From positions 28,608 through 92,607 of the forward strand of contig JAHWIK010000015.1 of the NCBI GenBank assembly GCA_019322485.1: a stretch of 64,000 nucleotides of DNA, given 5' to 3'. The position numbers and the translations under genes are program-made. Each line of letters opens with the position of its first letter. The first letter of the stretch is position 1. This DNA is from Candidatus Woesearchaeota archaeon (lineage in GTDB: Archaea > Nanobdellota > Nanobdellia > Woesearchaeales > JAHWIC01). Below the pieces are notes generated by a model. That model was not told the origin of the DNA. It did no database searches and worked only from the letters and a program-made list of their open reading frames with translations. Positions 35,766-43,907 of this stretch are shown one piece after another.

Positions 35766-36854
35766 ATGGAATTCATACAAGCAGTAGGGCAATACAAGGG
35801 AATAGTCAATAAGACTTTAAGCACGTTCTTTGATAATCATATCAATAAAACACAGGATGGCTTTCTAAAATTTAATTATTCTACACTTAGGGATTATGTT
35901 TTGCGGGACGGCAAGAGATTAAGGCCAATCACACTGATAATGGCTTACAAGTCAATAACTGATAATGATGAGCAGAAGATTTACATGCCTTCTTTGAGTA
36001 TGGAACTGTTCCATGCTTCCTCATTAATACATGATGATATAATGGATGAGGATGATTTAAGGAGGGGAAAAGAGAGCATGCATACCCTGTTTAACCAGTG
36101 GTTTGTTGATAATCACGGCCAGGCAGGCTATAATGGGCCTATATTTAACCAGTTATCTACTAAGTTTGGGGTTTCTATGGCAATACTGCAGGGAAATATA
36201 CTGATTGCTTTAGGTGAGTCCTGCTTGTCAGGCTCCTCATTTGCCCCGGAACAGATAAAGGCTGCTTTAATGGTGTGCAATAACACAAACAAGGTAGTTA
36301 ATGAAGGCCAGATACAGGACATTGTTCTGGAGACAAAGAGGGAGTTTACTGAAAATGATTATTTGAGTATGATTGCTAAGAAAACAGGCAAATTATTCAG
36401 CACATCTCTTGAGATAGGTGCAGTATTTGCAGGTGCAACAGATTCTCAGAGAAAAGCGCTTGATAATTATGCATTATCTGCAGCAACAACATTCCAGATA
36501 CAGGACGATATAATGGACATAAGCCCTGATATGAAAAAGGGGCATGAGGTTGGCTCTGATATAAAGCAGGGAAAAAGAACCTTGCTTGTTATGAAGGCCC
36601 TGGAAAAAGGGGATGAAGGCCAAAAAAAGGTTTTGTTTGATGCTCTTGGCAATGAGAAAGCAACACCAGAAGAAATAGAGATTGCTATCGATGTTATGCA
36701 CGCTACAGGGGCAGTTGATTATGCAAAGAATCTTGCAGCTGATATGATTAAGAAAGGAAAGGATGCGCTTAAGGAAGCAGACCCTGCTTTATCTTCTGAT
36801 GGATTGAAGTTCTTTAATGATTTAGCAGATTATATGGTAAATAGAAATGTCTAG
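35766..36854 (+). CDS. Isoprenyl diphosphate synthase (GGPP/FPP synthase type)
   Basis: 362 residues from ATG 35766, chosen because it follows the ispH stop by four bases. Both Asp-rich motifs are present: LIHDDIMDEDDLRRG and IQDDIMDI, plus GKRLRP near the start. It chain-elongates IPP with allylic diphosphates. In archaea this usually makes GGPP for ether lipids, but chain length cannot be read with confidence. Its place at the end of the MEP operon links precursor supply to product. Its end overlaps the convergent DUF116 gene by four bases. Confidence 0.92.
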   Translation: MEFIQAVGQYKGIVNKTLSTFFDNHINKTQDGFLKFNYSTLRDYVLRDGKRLRPITLIMAYKSITDNDEQKIYMPSLSMELFHASSLIHDDIMDEDDLRRGKESMHTLFNQWFVDNHGQAGYNGPIFNQLSTKFGVSMAILQGNILIALGESCLSGSSFAPEQIKAALMVCNNTNKVVNEGQIQDIVLETKREFTENDYLSMIAKKTGKLFSTSLEIGAVFAGATDSQRKALDNYALSAATTFQIQDDIMDISPDMKKGHEVGSDIKQGKRTLLVMKALEKGDEGQKKVLFDALGNEKATPEEIEIAIDVMHATGAVDYAKNLAADMIKKGKDALKEADPALSSDGLKFFNDLADYMVNRNV

Positions 36855-37372
36855 GATTTGATTAGTTTCTCTAGCTTGTCCCAATTGTCTGCTGAGTTTT
36901 CTTCGCAGTTATAGGTTGCCAGCTTGACTCCTTGAGGTATGACCTTGACTTTGTATGCATGAGCTCCTTTAGAGTTTACTTTCTCATTTCTTATGCTTTT
37001 TTTAATCTCTTCAGAGCAGGCAAAGCCAATAACTCCTCTTGGCTTGTGTTTCTTTATAATCCTCTTCATGAAGTTAAGAGAAGGAACAACAAAGAATTTA
37101 GAGCCAAGGCCTTCGCTTAATTTTCTTATGTCCCCTATCTTACACAGTCCGCAGCTGATGCACTTAACCCCTTCTAATGAATCAAGCCTTGCAGGACATT
37201 TAGGATTTCTTAAGCAGTGAGGCAGAAAAACGGCTCTTTCATTCTTAGGTATTTTCCTGAAGTCTTCCTCATAATATTTGTTGATAGCATCTAGGATATC
37301 ATGTTTTATTCCTAATAGCTTTCTAAGTGGATATAACGATACTGTCAGGAAGAATTTCACTTTTTTATTCAT
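36851..37372 (-). CDS. DUF116-like Cys-rich protein
   Basis: 173 residues. A hydrophobic, basic N-terminus leads to FLPHCLRNPKCPA, then CISCGLCKIGD and GVIGFACSEE, the pattern of DUF116 proteins. The spaced cysteines suggest an iron-sulfur or zinc site. The function of the family is not known to me. It is convergent with the isoprenoid operon, overlapping the prenyl synthase stop, and lies 24 bp downstream of rps15, with which it may be co-transcribed. Confidence 0.8.
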   Translation of the reverse strand: MNKKVKFFLTVSLYPLRKLLGIKHDILDAINKYYEEDFRKIPKNERAVFLPHCLRNPKCPARLDSLEGVKCISCGLCKIGDIRKLSEGLGSKFFVVPSLNFMKRIIKKHKPRGVIGFACSEEIKKSIRNEKVNSKGAHAYKVKVIPQGVKLATYNCEENSADNWDKLEKLIKS

Positions 37373-37396
37373 TTTTTTGAATAAAAATAAAAAAAT

Positions 37397-37852
37397 TTAT
37401 TCTAACAACATTCTTGCTCTTGATGGATCATATTTCCACTCAGAGGATAATTTTCCAGTTCTCTTGTAGTACTTTACAAGCCTGTTTATCTTTGACGAGG
37501 TTAACAACAAGCCTCTTTTTGCAGTTGAGTCTCTTGTGTTTGCCTCAAGATGCTTGTGTATCTTAACTGCCCTCCTTATGAGGCTTTGCAGGTCCTCAGG
37601 CATAGCTGGCAGAATTTTCTTTTCTTTTAGAATCTGCGTAATGTCCTTTTTTGTTAACAGCTTAACATTAGGAACACCGTAAGTATCTCTTAGTGAAATG
37701 CCTATCTGGGAAGGTGTTTTGCCTTCTTTTGCCAGCCTTACAATCAATAATTCTATTTCCTTTCCTTTGTACCTTGTCCATGTGGGTGTTGTTGTCTGTA
37801 ATGGTTTTTTGCTTTTAGCTTTACCTTTCCTTCTTGAATACATTCTTGCCAT
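37397..37852 (-). CDS. rps15: Ribosomal protein S15
   Basis: 151 residues, normal for archaeal/eukaryotic S15 (uS15). The N-terminal archaeal extension (MARMYSRRKGKAKSKKP) precedes the four-helix domain with DSTAKRGLLLTSSKINRLVKYYK. A GGTGAT Shine-Dalgarno sequence precedes the ATG. A leader of about 70 nt carries a 16-codon reading frame at 37873-37923. Confidence 0.95.
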   Translation of the reverse strand: MARMYSRRKGKAKSKKPLQTTTPTWTRYKGKEIELLIVRLAKEGKTPSQIGISLRDTYGVPNVKLLTKKDITQILKEKKILPAMPEDLQSLIRRAVKIHKHLEANTRDSTAKRGLLLTSSKINRLVKYYKRTGKLSSEWKYDPSRARMLLE

Positions 37853-37872
37853 AGTATCACCTTTAGTCTATT

Positions 37873-37923
37873 TTATTTGGAAACAAATGAGAATTCATTT
37901 TGTCTCCAGTATAAGCGAGCCAT
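37873..37923 (-). CDS. Possible 16-residue leader peptide upstream of rps15
   Basis: The frame reads MARLYWRQNEFSFVSK and stops 20 bp before the rps15 ATG. A TATA-like ATATAATATA (37945-37954) is centred about 27 bp from its ATG, so a leaderless mRNA would begin at this codon. The first eight residues resemble the start of S15 itself (MARMYSRR). It could regulate S15 translation or be a remnant of a duplicated start. Confidence 0.35.
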   Translation of the reverse strand: MARLYWRQNEFSFVSK

Positions 37924-38001
37924 TATTGACCTGCTTATCTCTCGATATAATATAGGAATGATAATTGGTTTAAAAACCTTACTATATGAAGAAATAATCA
38001 A

Positions 38002-38173
38002 TAGCCCCGGGCAGATTCGAACTGCCGTCCCCGGCTGTTTTCGATGGAAATCGCAAAACTGTTGGAAATCTTTGATTTCCACCACCAAAAGCAGGGATGA
38101 TTTGTCGGAAATCGGAGATTTCTGAGCAAATTGAAAATCTCCGATTTTCAATTGACCACTACACTACGGGGCT
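38002..38173 (-). tRNA. tRNA-Gln(TTG), probable, with two insertions
   Basis: Acceptor strands AGCCCCG (38173-38167) and CGGGGCT (38009-38003) pair perfectly, with discriminator A at 38002. The T-arm is continuous (GGCAG-TTCGAAT-CTGCC). The D-loop is interrupted by about 51 nt containing strong hairpins. The anticodon loop reads TTTTGG, giving UUG at 38088-38086. It is followed by about 47 nt that pair back with the anticodon region, as in archaeal pre-tRNA introns at 37/38. The 3' anticodon strand reads GCCGG and leaves one mismatch with CCTGC, so exact boundaries are unresolved. CCA is not encoded. Confidence 0.75.
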
Positions 38174-38261
38174 CTAAAGCTAAGAAACTCCTCGCGAATA
38201 TATAAAAGTTGTGATAAACTAAATCAAAAATTATTTATACCAGTGTTTTAGATTGTTAGTC

Positions 38262-38855
38262 ATGGCACTATTGACCAGTATGTTGGAGGCCTTGAATCAG
38301 ATAGGGGCTTCTTTTACTCAGGATTATAGTTTGTGGTGGTATCTTGCACCTGTTTTTTTGCTGTGGACCCTATTGGAGCTTTATTTTGGCAAATATAAGA
38401 GGGAAAAGCTTGGTTGGAACACCTCTCTCGGTAATGGGATTACTTTAACCTGGATTAGTGTTGAGTCAATGCGTTTCCTGTTTGAAAAGCAGCCCTCAAA
38501 TTTTTGGTTTAAATTTGGAATTATAATGGCAATATTGCTTTATGCAATGTTGATAGTTTATTTTGCATTCTCACATAAATTATCTGCTAAGGTCACTTAT
38601 ACCCTGGCAAGCCCTAGTCCGGTGTATTTTCTGAGCGCTGTTACGATTTTATGGGGCCATGGAGTTTTGATTGTGACCTGGTGGGTTCTGCTTGACCTGG
38701 TCATTATATATATCCTCTTGGCGATTATTTTTTTAATTATCAAAAAGATTATGCCAGAGTCAACAAGGGATATGGAAGGAGAACAGCCTCCAGGGTTAGG
38801 GGGCATGGGTAAAGAGGATTTAGGTTTGAAAGATCTCAAAGATTTAAAGATCTAA
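38262..38855 (+). CDS. Multi-pass membrane protein, unknown function
   Basis: 197 residues from ATG 38262, which lies about 27 bp after a TATA-like TTATTTATACC; a TTG three codons upstream is less likely. Four or five membrane helices (for example YLAPVFLLWTLLELYF and IIMAILLYAMLIVYFAF), then a cytoplasmic tail with a Gly/Pro/Met-rich stretch and repeated DLKDLK. No family recognised. Eight bp separate it from the following lipoprotein gene, so they probably share a transcript. Confidence 0.75.
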   Translation: MALLTSMLEALNQIGASFTQDYSLWWYLAPVFLLWTLLELYFGKYKREKLGWNTSLGNGITLTWISVESMRFLFEKQPSNFWFKFGIIMAILLYAMLIVYFAFSHKLSAKVTYTLASPSPVYFLSAVTILWGHGVLIVTWWVLLDLVIIYILLAIIFLIIKKIMPESTRDMEGEQPPGLGGMGKEDLGLKDLKDLKI

Positions 38856-38863
38856 TTTTCAAC

Positions 38864-39166
38864 ATGAAAAAAATTATTTTATTTTGTTTGGTGCTTCTAG
38901 TAGTGCTAGCTGGCTGCAGGCCAAAGGAAAAGATAGTTATTGCAGACAAAACAGGAGCTATGACTAAATCTATGGGAGGGCCTTCCTTGAACTGCCAGGA
39001 CAGTGACGGAGGAAATACTCCAGAAGTAAAGGGAACTGTTACAGTGACTGGAGCTGAGGAAACTGACTCCTGCCTTGGAGATTTCCTGGTAGAGTATTAC
39101 TGCGAGAATGGAAGGAAAACACATACGAATATAAGATGCGATTGTGAAGACGGCGCTTGTTCTTAG
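38864..39166 (+). CDS. Lipoprotein with CxDSDG...EYYC module
   Basis: 100 residues. A signal helix ends in VLAGC (lipobox at residue 18). The mature protein is one Cys-rich module: NCQDSDGG, DSCLGDFLVEYYCENG, CDCEDGACS. The same spacing is seen at the N-terminus of the 421-residue metalloprotease-like protein at 12957-14222. Probably a disulfide-bonded surface domain; function unknown. Convergent with dphB, overlapping it by four bases. Confidence 0.75.
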   Translation: MKKIILFCLVLLVVLAGCRPKEKIVIADKTGAMTKSMGGPSLNCQDSDGGNTPEVKGTVTVTGAEETDSCLGDFLVEYYCENGRKTHTNIRCDCEDGACS

Positions 39167-39894
39167 CTGTAAAGCTTAAGTGATTCTTCTTCCATGAAAT
39201 GCAGATTTCCCGGTATGATTAAACACTGAGGATATTTTTCAATCTTTAGATTCTTAATGTCTCTCAATTTAGCTGATTTGATAAAGGGAGCATCAGAGCC
39301 GAGCTGTGCGCAGGCAACAGCTAGTTTGTCACTCTCAACACCTTCTTTTATCAGATATTTAGCTGCATCACCTATAGTTAGGAACTTGTTGTTTTTGGGG
39401 TCTAAGTCTAATAGAAACAAAGTATGGAACCCAATTGACTGGTTGCTTTTCAATACACTAACTGGTGATTTAATATCTTTATTATTGAATGGAATGGAGG
39501 TTGTTTTTCCGAATTTATACAGCTCTAAACCAGTTATGCCAACAGCAGTCAGTATAGAGGCATTATGGATTATTTTTGTCTTAACTCCAGCTTTCTTTGC
39601 TCTCATAAGAATGTCAATATGTGTTGTCGCTCCAAACACATCGCCAATTATCAATAAAGCAGTTTCCTTGGTTTTTGCATCTTTGAGTATGGTTTCTTCA
39701 GCTTTTTTCTCTACTAGGTCTCTATCAGCCACTATAATCTTCTTTCCGTAGACTTTCTCTAGAGCTCCTACAGAACAATTAAGCTTAGATGTGTAGCTTT
39801 CCAAGTAAACTGATTCACATTTCCTTACAGCTTCCAAGCCTTTAACACTGATATCTTTCTCATCATTAAGGCCGATTCCTATTAGGTATAACAT
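39163..39894 (-). CDS. dphB: Diphthine synthase
   Basis: 243 residues, close to the usual archaeal length. An SAM-dependent methyltransferase of the tetrapyrrole-methylase fold that builds diphthamide on elongation factor 2. Seen: LYLIGIGLNDEKDISVKGLE at the start, VYLESYTS, IGDVFGATTHIDIL, and NASILTAVGITGLELYKFGKT across residues about 110-130. A Dph2 fragment is encoded at 62178-62420. Downstream of ftsZ but separated by terminator-like hairpins. Confidence 0.92.
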   Translation of the reverse strand: MLYLIGIGLNDEKDISVKGLEAVRKCESVYLESYTSKLNCSVGALEKVYGKKIIVADRDLVEKKAEETILKDAKTKETALLIIGDVFGATTHIDILMRAKKAGVKTKIIHNASILTAVGITGLELYKFGKTTSIPFNNKDIKSPVSVLKSNQSIGFHTLFLLDLDPKNNKFLTIGDAAKYLIKEGVESDKLAVACAQLGSDAPFIKSAKLRDIKNLKIEKYPQCLIIPGNLHFMEEESLKLYS

Positions 39895-39951
39895 GGGAAA
39901 GGAAAATTAAGGCTGTTTTATAAACATTATTAAAAATAAAAAAAGAAAAAA

Positions 39952-40047
39952 AATCCCCGCTATGCGCAGGGGATTCAAGGCCTTCATCCTAAAACGCGTT
40001 GGGGGGTGGTTTAAAAGATGAAGGCAGAATTTCACCGAACTGGTGAA
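39952..40047 (-). terminator. Hairpin series downstream of ftsZ
   Basis: Reading from the ftsZ stop on the minus strand: TTCACC/GGTGAA (40047-40031), CCTTCATC/GATGAAGG (40024-39981), then AATCCCC/GGGGATT (39975-39952), which is directly followed by a T-rich tract (complement of 39931-39953). The last hairpin plus T-run resembles an intrinsic terminator. The two upstream stems make a structured 3' UTR. Confidence 0.65.
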
Positions 40048-40056
40048 TATGATGCC

Positions 40057-41130
40057 TTACCTCACTACGTCTATTCCAAGCTCTTCGCTTATCTGCATAG
40101 CTTGAGGGCTTGCTTTTGTGTAGTCAATCTTGCCTAGGATCCATGGAGACTTTACTCCAGTTATTATAGTCATAACTGTTAACTTGCCTTTTAGTGTGTC
40201 ATCAACTCTTGCTCCCCAGATAACATTTGCATCAGGGTCAAGGCTTTCAGTTACTTGTTCTCCAACCTTGTTGATTTCATCCAAGGTCATATCTGGACCA
40301 CCAGCTATATGTATTAATGCGCCTGTTGCTCCTTTGTAGCTTATGTCAAGCAAAGGATTGCTTAATGCTCCCTTTACTGCTTCATCTACTCTGTTGTTTG
40401 TGTCAGAAGCACCAACTCCGATAGCTGCTACTCCGCCGTTTGTCATTATTGTTTTAACATCTGCATAATCAAGGTTAACCAAGCTAGGTATTGCTATTGT
40501 CTCAACAATTCCTTTTATCATTGTAGCTATTAGTTCGTTAGCTACGGCAAACGCTTGTTTTATAGGCAGGTTACCTGCTATATTTACCAGCCTGTTGTTA
40601 TCAATGACTATAACTGTGTCTGCAACTTGTCTTAATTGCTGCAAGCCAAATTCAGCTTTGTCTACTCTCGCGCGCTCAATCTTAAATGGCATTGTCACTG
40701 TTCCTATTACTATGGAACCAGTGTCTTTTGCTACTTGTGCTATTATTGGGGCTCCGCCTGTACCTGTGCCGCCACCCATGCCTGCGCAGACAAATACCAT
40801 GTCTGAGCTTTTTAGCACTTCTTTTATCTCCTGTATGCTTTCCTGTGCTGCTTCAGCACCTTTCTCTGGATAGCCTCCACAGCCTAGGCCACGAGTTACT
40901 TCTTTCCCAACCAGGAACTTGCGGTCAGAATCAGTTATATCTAAGTGCTGTCTGTCAGTGTTGGCTGCGATTATTTCAGCACCTTTTATACCCTTTTGGT
41001 ATAGCCAGCCAACCATGTTATTGCCAGCTCCGCCAATACCAATTACCTTTATATTTGCTTGACCTATGTCAAGTTCTTTTGTTCCCTGTTCTTCTGCGTG
41101 TTTTAACGCACTATCTATTATAAAGTCCAT
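40057..41130 (-). CDS. ftsZ: Cell-division GTPase FtsZ
   Basis: 357 residues. The tubulin/FtsZ GTP-binding signature is complete: GGAGNNMVGWLYQKG, then ANTDRQHL and MGGGTGTGGAPIIA. The T7 loop region NLDYADVKTIM follows, and the C-terminal domain ends near ILGKIDYTKAS. It forms the division ring. Only a short tail follows the core. A GGGGGAG Shine-Dalgarno sequence lies before the ATG, and the gene has its own elaborate promoter region. Confidence 0.96.
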   Translation of the reverse strand: MDFIIDSALKHAEEQGTKELDIGQANIKVIGIGGAGNNMVGWLYQKGIKGAEIIAANTDRQHLDITDSDRKFLVGKEVTRGLGCGGYPEKGAEAAQESIQEIKEVLKSSDMVFVCAGMGGGTGTGGAPIIAQVAKDTGSIVIGTVTMPFKIERARVDKAEFGLQQLRQVADTVIVIDNNRLVNIAGNLPIKQAFAVANELIATMIKGIVETIAIPSLVNLDYADVKTIMTNGGVAAIGVGASDTNNRVDEAVKGALSNPLLDISYKGATGALIHIAGGPDMTLDEINKVGEQVTESLDPDANVIWGARVDDTLKGKLTVMTIITGVKSPWILGKIDYTKASPQAMQISEELGIDVVR

Positions 41131-41135
41131 TTTTT

Positions 41136-41233
41136 CTCCCCCATTTTTGTTTTTGTGGTTTTCATAATATATTTTTCGATATATACATCGAATTATCGAA
41201 ATATTTAAATAGGAGCTTATACTATATACTCCT
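41136..41233 (-). promoter_or_regulatory. ftsZ promoter with repeated TTCGAT/ATCGAA sites
   Basis: On the minus strand a TATA box (ATTTAAATAT, 41210-41201) is followed by an inverted repeat TTCGAT-6-ATCGAA (41175-41192) and an extra half-site at 41195-41200. The repeat lies about where transcription should start. A GGGGGAG Shine-Dalgarno sequence (41142-41136) serves the ATG. Upstream of the TATA box is AGGAG-13-CTCCT (41211-41233). The arrangement suggests repressor control of ftsZ. Confidence 0.5.
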
Positions 41234-41447
41234 TAGAACGGGTTTAACACTTGCGCCAACAGGTGTTTAAGCTTGTGCACGGCGGTTTGACTATCTTTCG
41301 CCAAAAGGATTCCAAAAACCGCTTTTTTCAACCAACAAACGTTTTTAATTGAGTTTTTCGCCAAAAAAACCCAATAGACACGATTTCTATTTTATTATAC
41401 ACATATGTATACTAGTATTTAAATTTTTCTATTATAGATTATATAAA
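41234..41447. other. Non-coding region with hairpins between nitroreductase and ftsZ
   Basis: No convincing gene. It has GCGGTTT-27-AAACCGC (41282-41322), AACAC-12-GTGTT (41246-41267) and two copies of TTTCGCCAAAA exactly 60 bp apart (41296-41306 and 41356-41366). The stretch 41234-41330 is more GC-rich than its surroundings. It could be a small RNA, the 3' UTR of the nitroreductase mRNA, or a protein-binding array; the strand is unresolved. Confidence 0.4.
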
Positions 41448-42107
41448 TCAACGTTTGAGCTTTTCCTTAACTTTCTCAGAAATCTTTTCATGCAGTTTCT
41501 TTAGGCTTTTTACTCCTTCTTTTAGGTATATCTCTGTTCTCTTGGACCACCAGCCCCAGGATGAAGGAGGTATATGCTTTCTTGATCCCCATCTGTTCAC
41601 AAAGAATATTGCAAAGGCCCTGTTCTTTGGTGGCGGCTCTGGTTCTTCAGCAGCATAACCCACTGTAATAATAGCCTGAGGTATCACTTCCTCTGGCAGG
41701 CCTAAAGCCCTGCGCATCATGTCTTCATCAAAGGCACTAACCCAGCAGGCACCTAAGCCAAGTGCATGGGCTGCTATTAACATGTTTTCTGCAGCAGCAG
41801 CACAATTCTGTATTGCGTATAAACGCTCGCCTCTGACACCATAGAATCTTTTTACTTTCTCAGGCACTGCTATGATAGCAAAGTGTACTGGCGCTTGAAC
41901 CATCCATGTTTGTTGCAAGGCGGCTTCAGCTACCTGTTTCCTTACTGCCTCTTCCCTGATGATTATAAATTTCCAGCTTTGTATATTTCCTGAAGAAGGA
42001 GCCAGCCTTCCGGAATCTAGGATAGTTGCTATCATATCCCAAGGCACTGCCTTATCCTTGTACTTCCTTACAGACCTTCTTGTAATAATACATTCAATTG
42101 CATCCAT
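41448..42107 (-). CDS. Nitroreductase-family flavoprotein
   Basis: 219 residues. CIITRRSVRKYKDKAVP at the start and APSSGNIQSWKFIII bind FMN phosphate in this family. ENMLIAAHALGLGACWVSAFDED and QAIITVGYA follow. Such enzymes reduce nitro compounds, quinones or flavins with NAD(P)H; the physiological substrate is not evident. The tail of about 45 residues is basic and aromatic (SSWGWWSKR). Divergent from the ligase gene. Confidence 0.9.
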   Translation of the reverse strand: MDAIECIITRRSVRKYKDKAVPWDMIATILDSGRLAPSSGNIQSWKFIIIREEAVRKQVAEAALQQTWMVQAPVHFAIIAVPEKVKRFYGVRGERLYAIQNCAAAAENMLIAAHALGLGACWVSAFDEDMMRRALGLPEEVIPQAIITVGYAAEEPEPPPKNRAFAIFFVNRWGSRKHIPPSSWGWWSKRTEIYLKEGVKSLKKLHEKISEKVKEKLKR

Positions 42108-42149
42108 CTAACAAGTTTTTTATACTTACTTATATTTATATCTAACGGT

Positions 42150-43907
42150 ATGAAGTATCAAAATCTGGTTAATGTTTATCAAAAACTTGAAGCAACAACA
42201 AAGCGCTTAGAGAAGACCCATATTATCTCTGAGTTTTTGAAAACAATTGAAGCAGAGGATTTACCTAAGGTTATTCTGCTGCTGCAGGGAAAGCTATTTC
42301 CAAATTGGGATCCAAGCAAGATTGGTGTTGCTTCCAGGCTGATTTTGAAGGCTATTGCAATTTCTACTGGAATTGATACGAGCAAGGTTGAGAATAGCTG
42401 GAAGCGAAGCGGTGACCTGGGAAAAACTGCTGAAGAGCTTGTTGTGCTCAAGAAACAGGCAACACTCTTTTCAAAAGAGTTGGATGTAAAGAAGGTCTTT
42501 GATAACCTGAGAAAACTTGCAACCTTGGAAGGAGCAGGCACTGTTGAAAGAAAGATTCAATTAATTGCTGAGTTGCTGACAAGTGCAGAGCCGTTAGAAG
42601 CAAGATATATAGTACGGACTGTTTTAGGTGAGCTAAGGGTTGGTGTTGGAGAAGGAAGCTTGCGTGATGCAGTTGTTTGGGCATTCTTTACAGATGAGAT
42701 AGGCTTTACATATAATACTAAAGAAAATAATATTGAGATTGAGAACAGGGATGATTATAACAAGTATGCAAATGCTGTTCAGCAGGCTTACGATTTGACA
42801 AATGATTTTTCTTCTGTTGCTAAGGTTGCTAAGACTGCTGGCATTGATGGCTTGTTGAATATGGAGCTTGAGGTTAACAGGCCTGTTAAGGTTATGCTTG
42901 CCATAAAGGTAAAGGATATTGGTGATGGCTTTGAAAGGGTTGGAAAGCCAGCTGCTGTTGAGTTTAAGTATGACGGCTTTAGGATGCAGATACATAAAGC
43001 GCATGATAAGATAACTATATTTACCCGGCGTTTAGAGGATGTCACAAGACAGTTTCCTGAGGTTGTTAAGTATGTTAAGGATAATGTTAAGGGCAAGGAA
43101 TTTATTATTGATTCTGAGGCTGTTGGTTACGACCCTAAAACAGATAAGTATCTGCCTTTCCAGAGTGTTTCCCAGAGAATAAAAAGAAAGTATGATATTG
43201 AGAAGATGGCTAAGGATTTCCCTGTTGAGCTTAATGTTTTTGATATAATCTATTTTGAGGGAAAGAATCTGATAAAAGAAGGATTTGGCAGAAGACGAGA
43301 GGTTCTCTGGAAGATTGTAAACCAGGTTCCTAAGAGGATAGTTCTTGCAAAGAATCTGATAACCTCTAGTGAGGATGAGGTTAGGGCTTTTTATAATGAA
43401 TCTTTAGAGGCTGGCAATGAGGGGATTATGTTTAAGACTCTTGATGCTCCCTACAAGCCTGGTGCTCGTGTTGGCCATATGGTAAAGTTAAAGCCTACAA
43501 TGGAAACACTTGATTTAGTCATAGTTGGTGCTGACTGGGGCGAGGGTAAAAGAGCTTCATGGCTTTCAAGCTTTACAATTGCATGCATTGATGATAATGG
43601 AAATTTTCTTGAGGTTGGAAAGGTTGGCACTGGTATAAAGGAAAAAGAAACTGAAGAAGGGGTAACGTTTAAGCAGCTTACTGAATTGCTTAAGCCTTTG
43701 ATAATTGCAGAGAAAGGCAAAGAGGTTAAGATACAGCCGAAGATTGTTATTGAGATAACCTATGAAGAGATACAGAAAAGTCCTACTTATGCTTCTGGTT
43801 ATGCTTTAAGGTTTCCTAGGCTGCTTAATATTCGTGAAGACCGTTCTGCTGAGGATATAAGCACTTTAGAGATGGTTGAGGAGTTTTATCTTGGACAGAA
43901 GAAATAA
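42150..43907 (+). CDS. lig: ATP-dependent DNA ligase
   Basis: 585 residues, the archaeal replicative ligase length. It has the N-terminal DNA-binding domain, then the adenylation motif EFKYDGFRMQIH with nucleophile K273, and the further nucleotidyltransferase motifs FTRRLEDVT, FIIDSEAVGY, EGIMFKTLDAPY and MVKLKP, followed by an OB domain. Seals nicks in replication and repair. A TATA-like TTTTTATACTTA is centred about 29 bp before the ATG, suggesting a leaderless transcript. Convergent with the MFS gene. Confidence 0.96.
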   Translation: MKYQNLVNVYQKLEATTKRLEKTHIISEFLKTIEAEDLPKVILLLQGKLFPNWDPSKIGVASRLILKAIAISTGIDTSKVENSWKRSGDLGKTAEELVVLKKQATLFSKELDVKKVFDNLRKLATLEGAGTVERKIQLIAELLTSAEPLEARYIVRTVLGELRVGVGEGSLRDAVVWAFFTDEIGFTYNTKENNIEIENRDDYNKYANAVQQAYDLTNDFSSVAKVAKTAGIDGLLNMELEVNRPVKVMLAIKVKDIGDGFERVGKPAAVEFKYDGFRMQIHKAHDKITIFTRRLEDVTRQFPEVVKYVKDNVKGKEFIIDSEAVGYDPKTDKYLPFQSVSQRIKRKYDIEKMAKDFPVELNVFDIIYFEGKNLIKEGFGRRREVLWKIVNQVPKRIVLAKNLITSSEDEVRAFYNESLEAGNEGIMFKTLDAPYKPGARVGHMVKLKPTMETLDLVIVGADWGEGKRASWLSSFTIACIDDNGNFLEVGKVGTGIKEKETEEGVTFKQLTELLKPLIIAEKGKEVKIQPKIVIEITYEEIQKSPTYASGYALRFPRLLNIREDRSAEDISTLEMVEEFYLGQKK

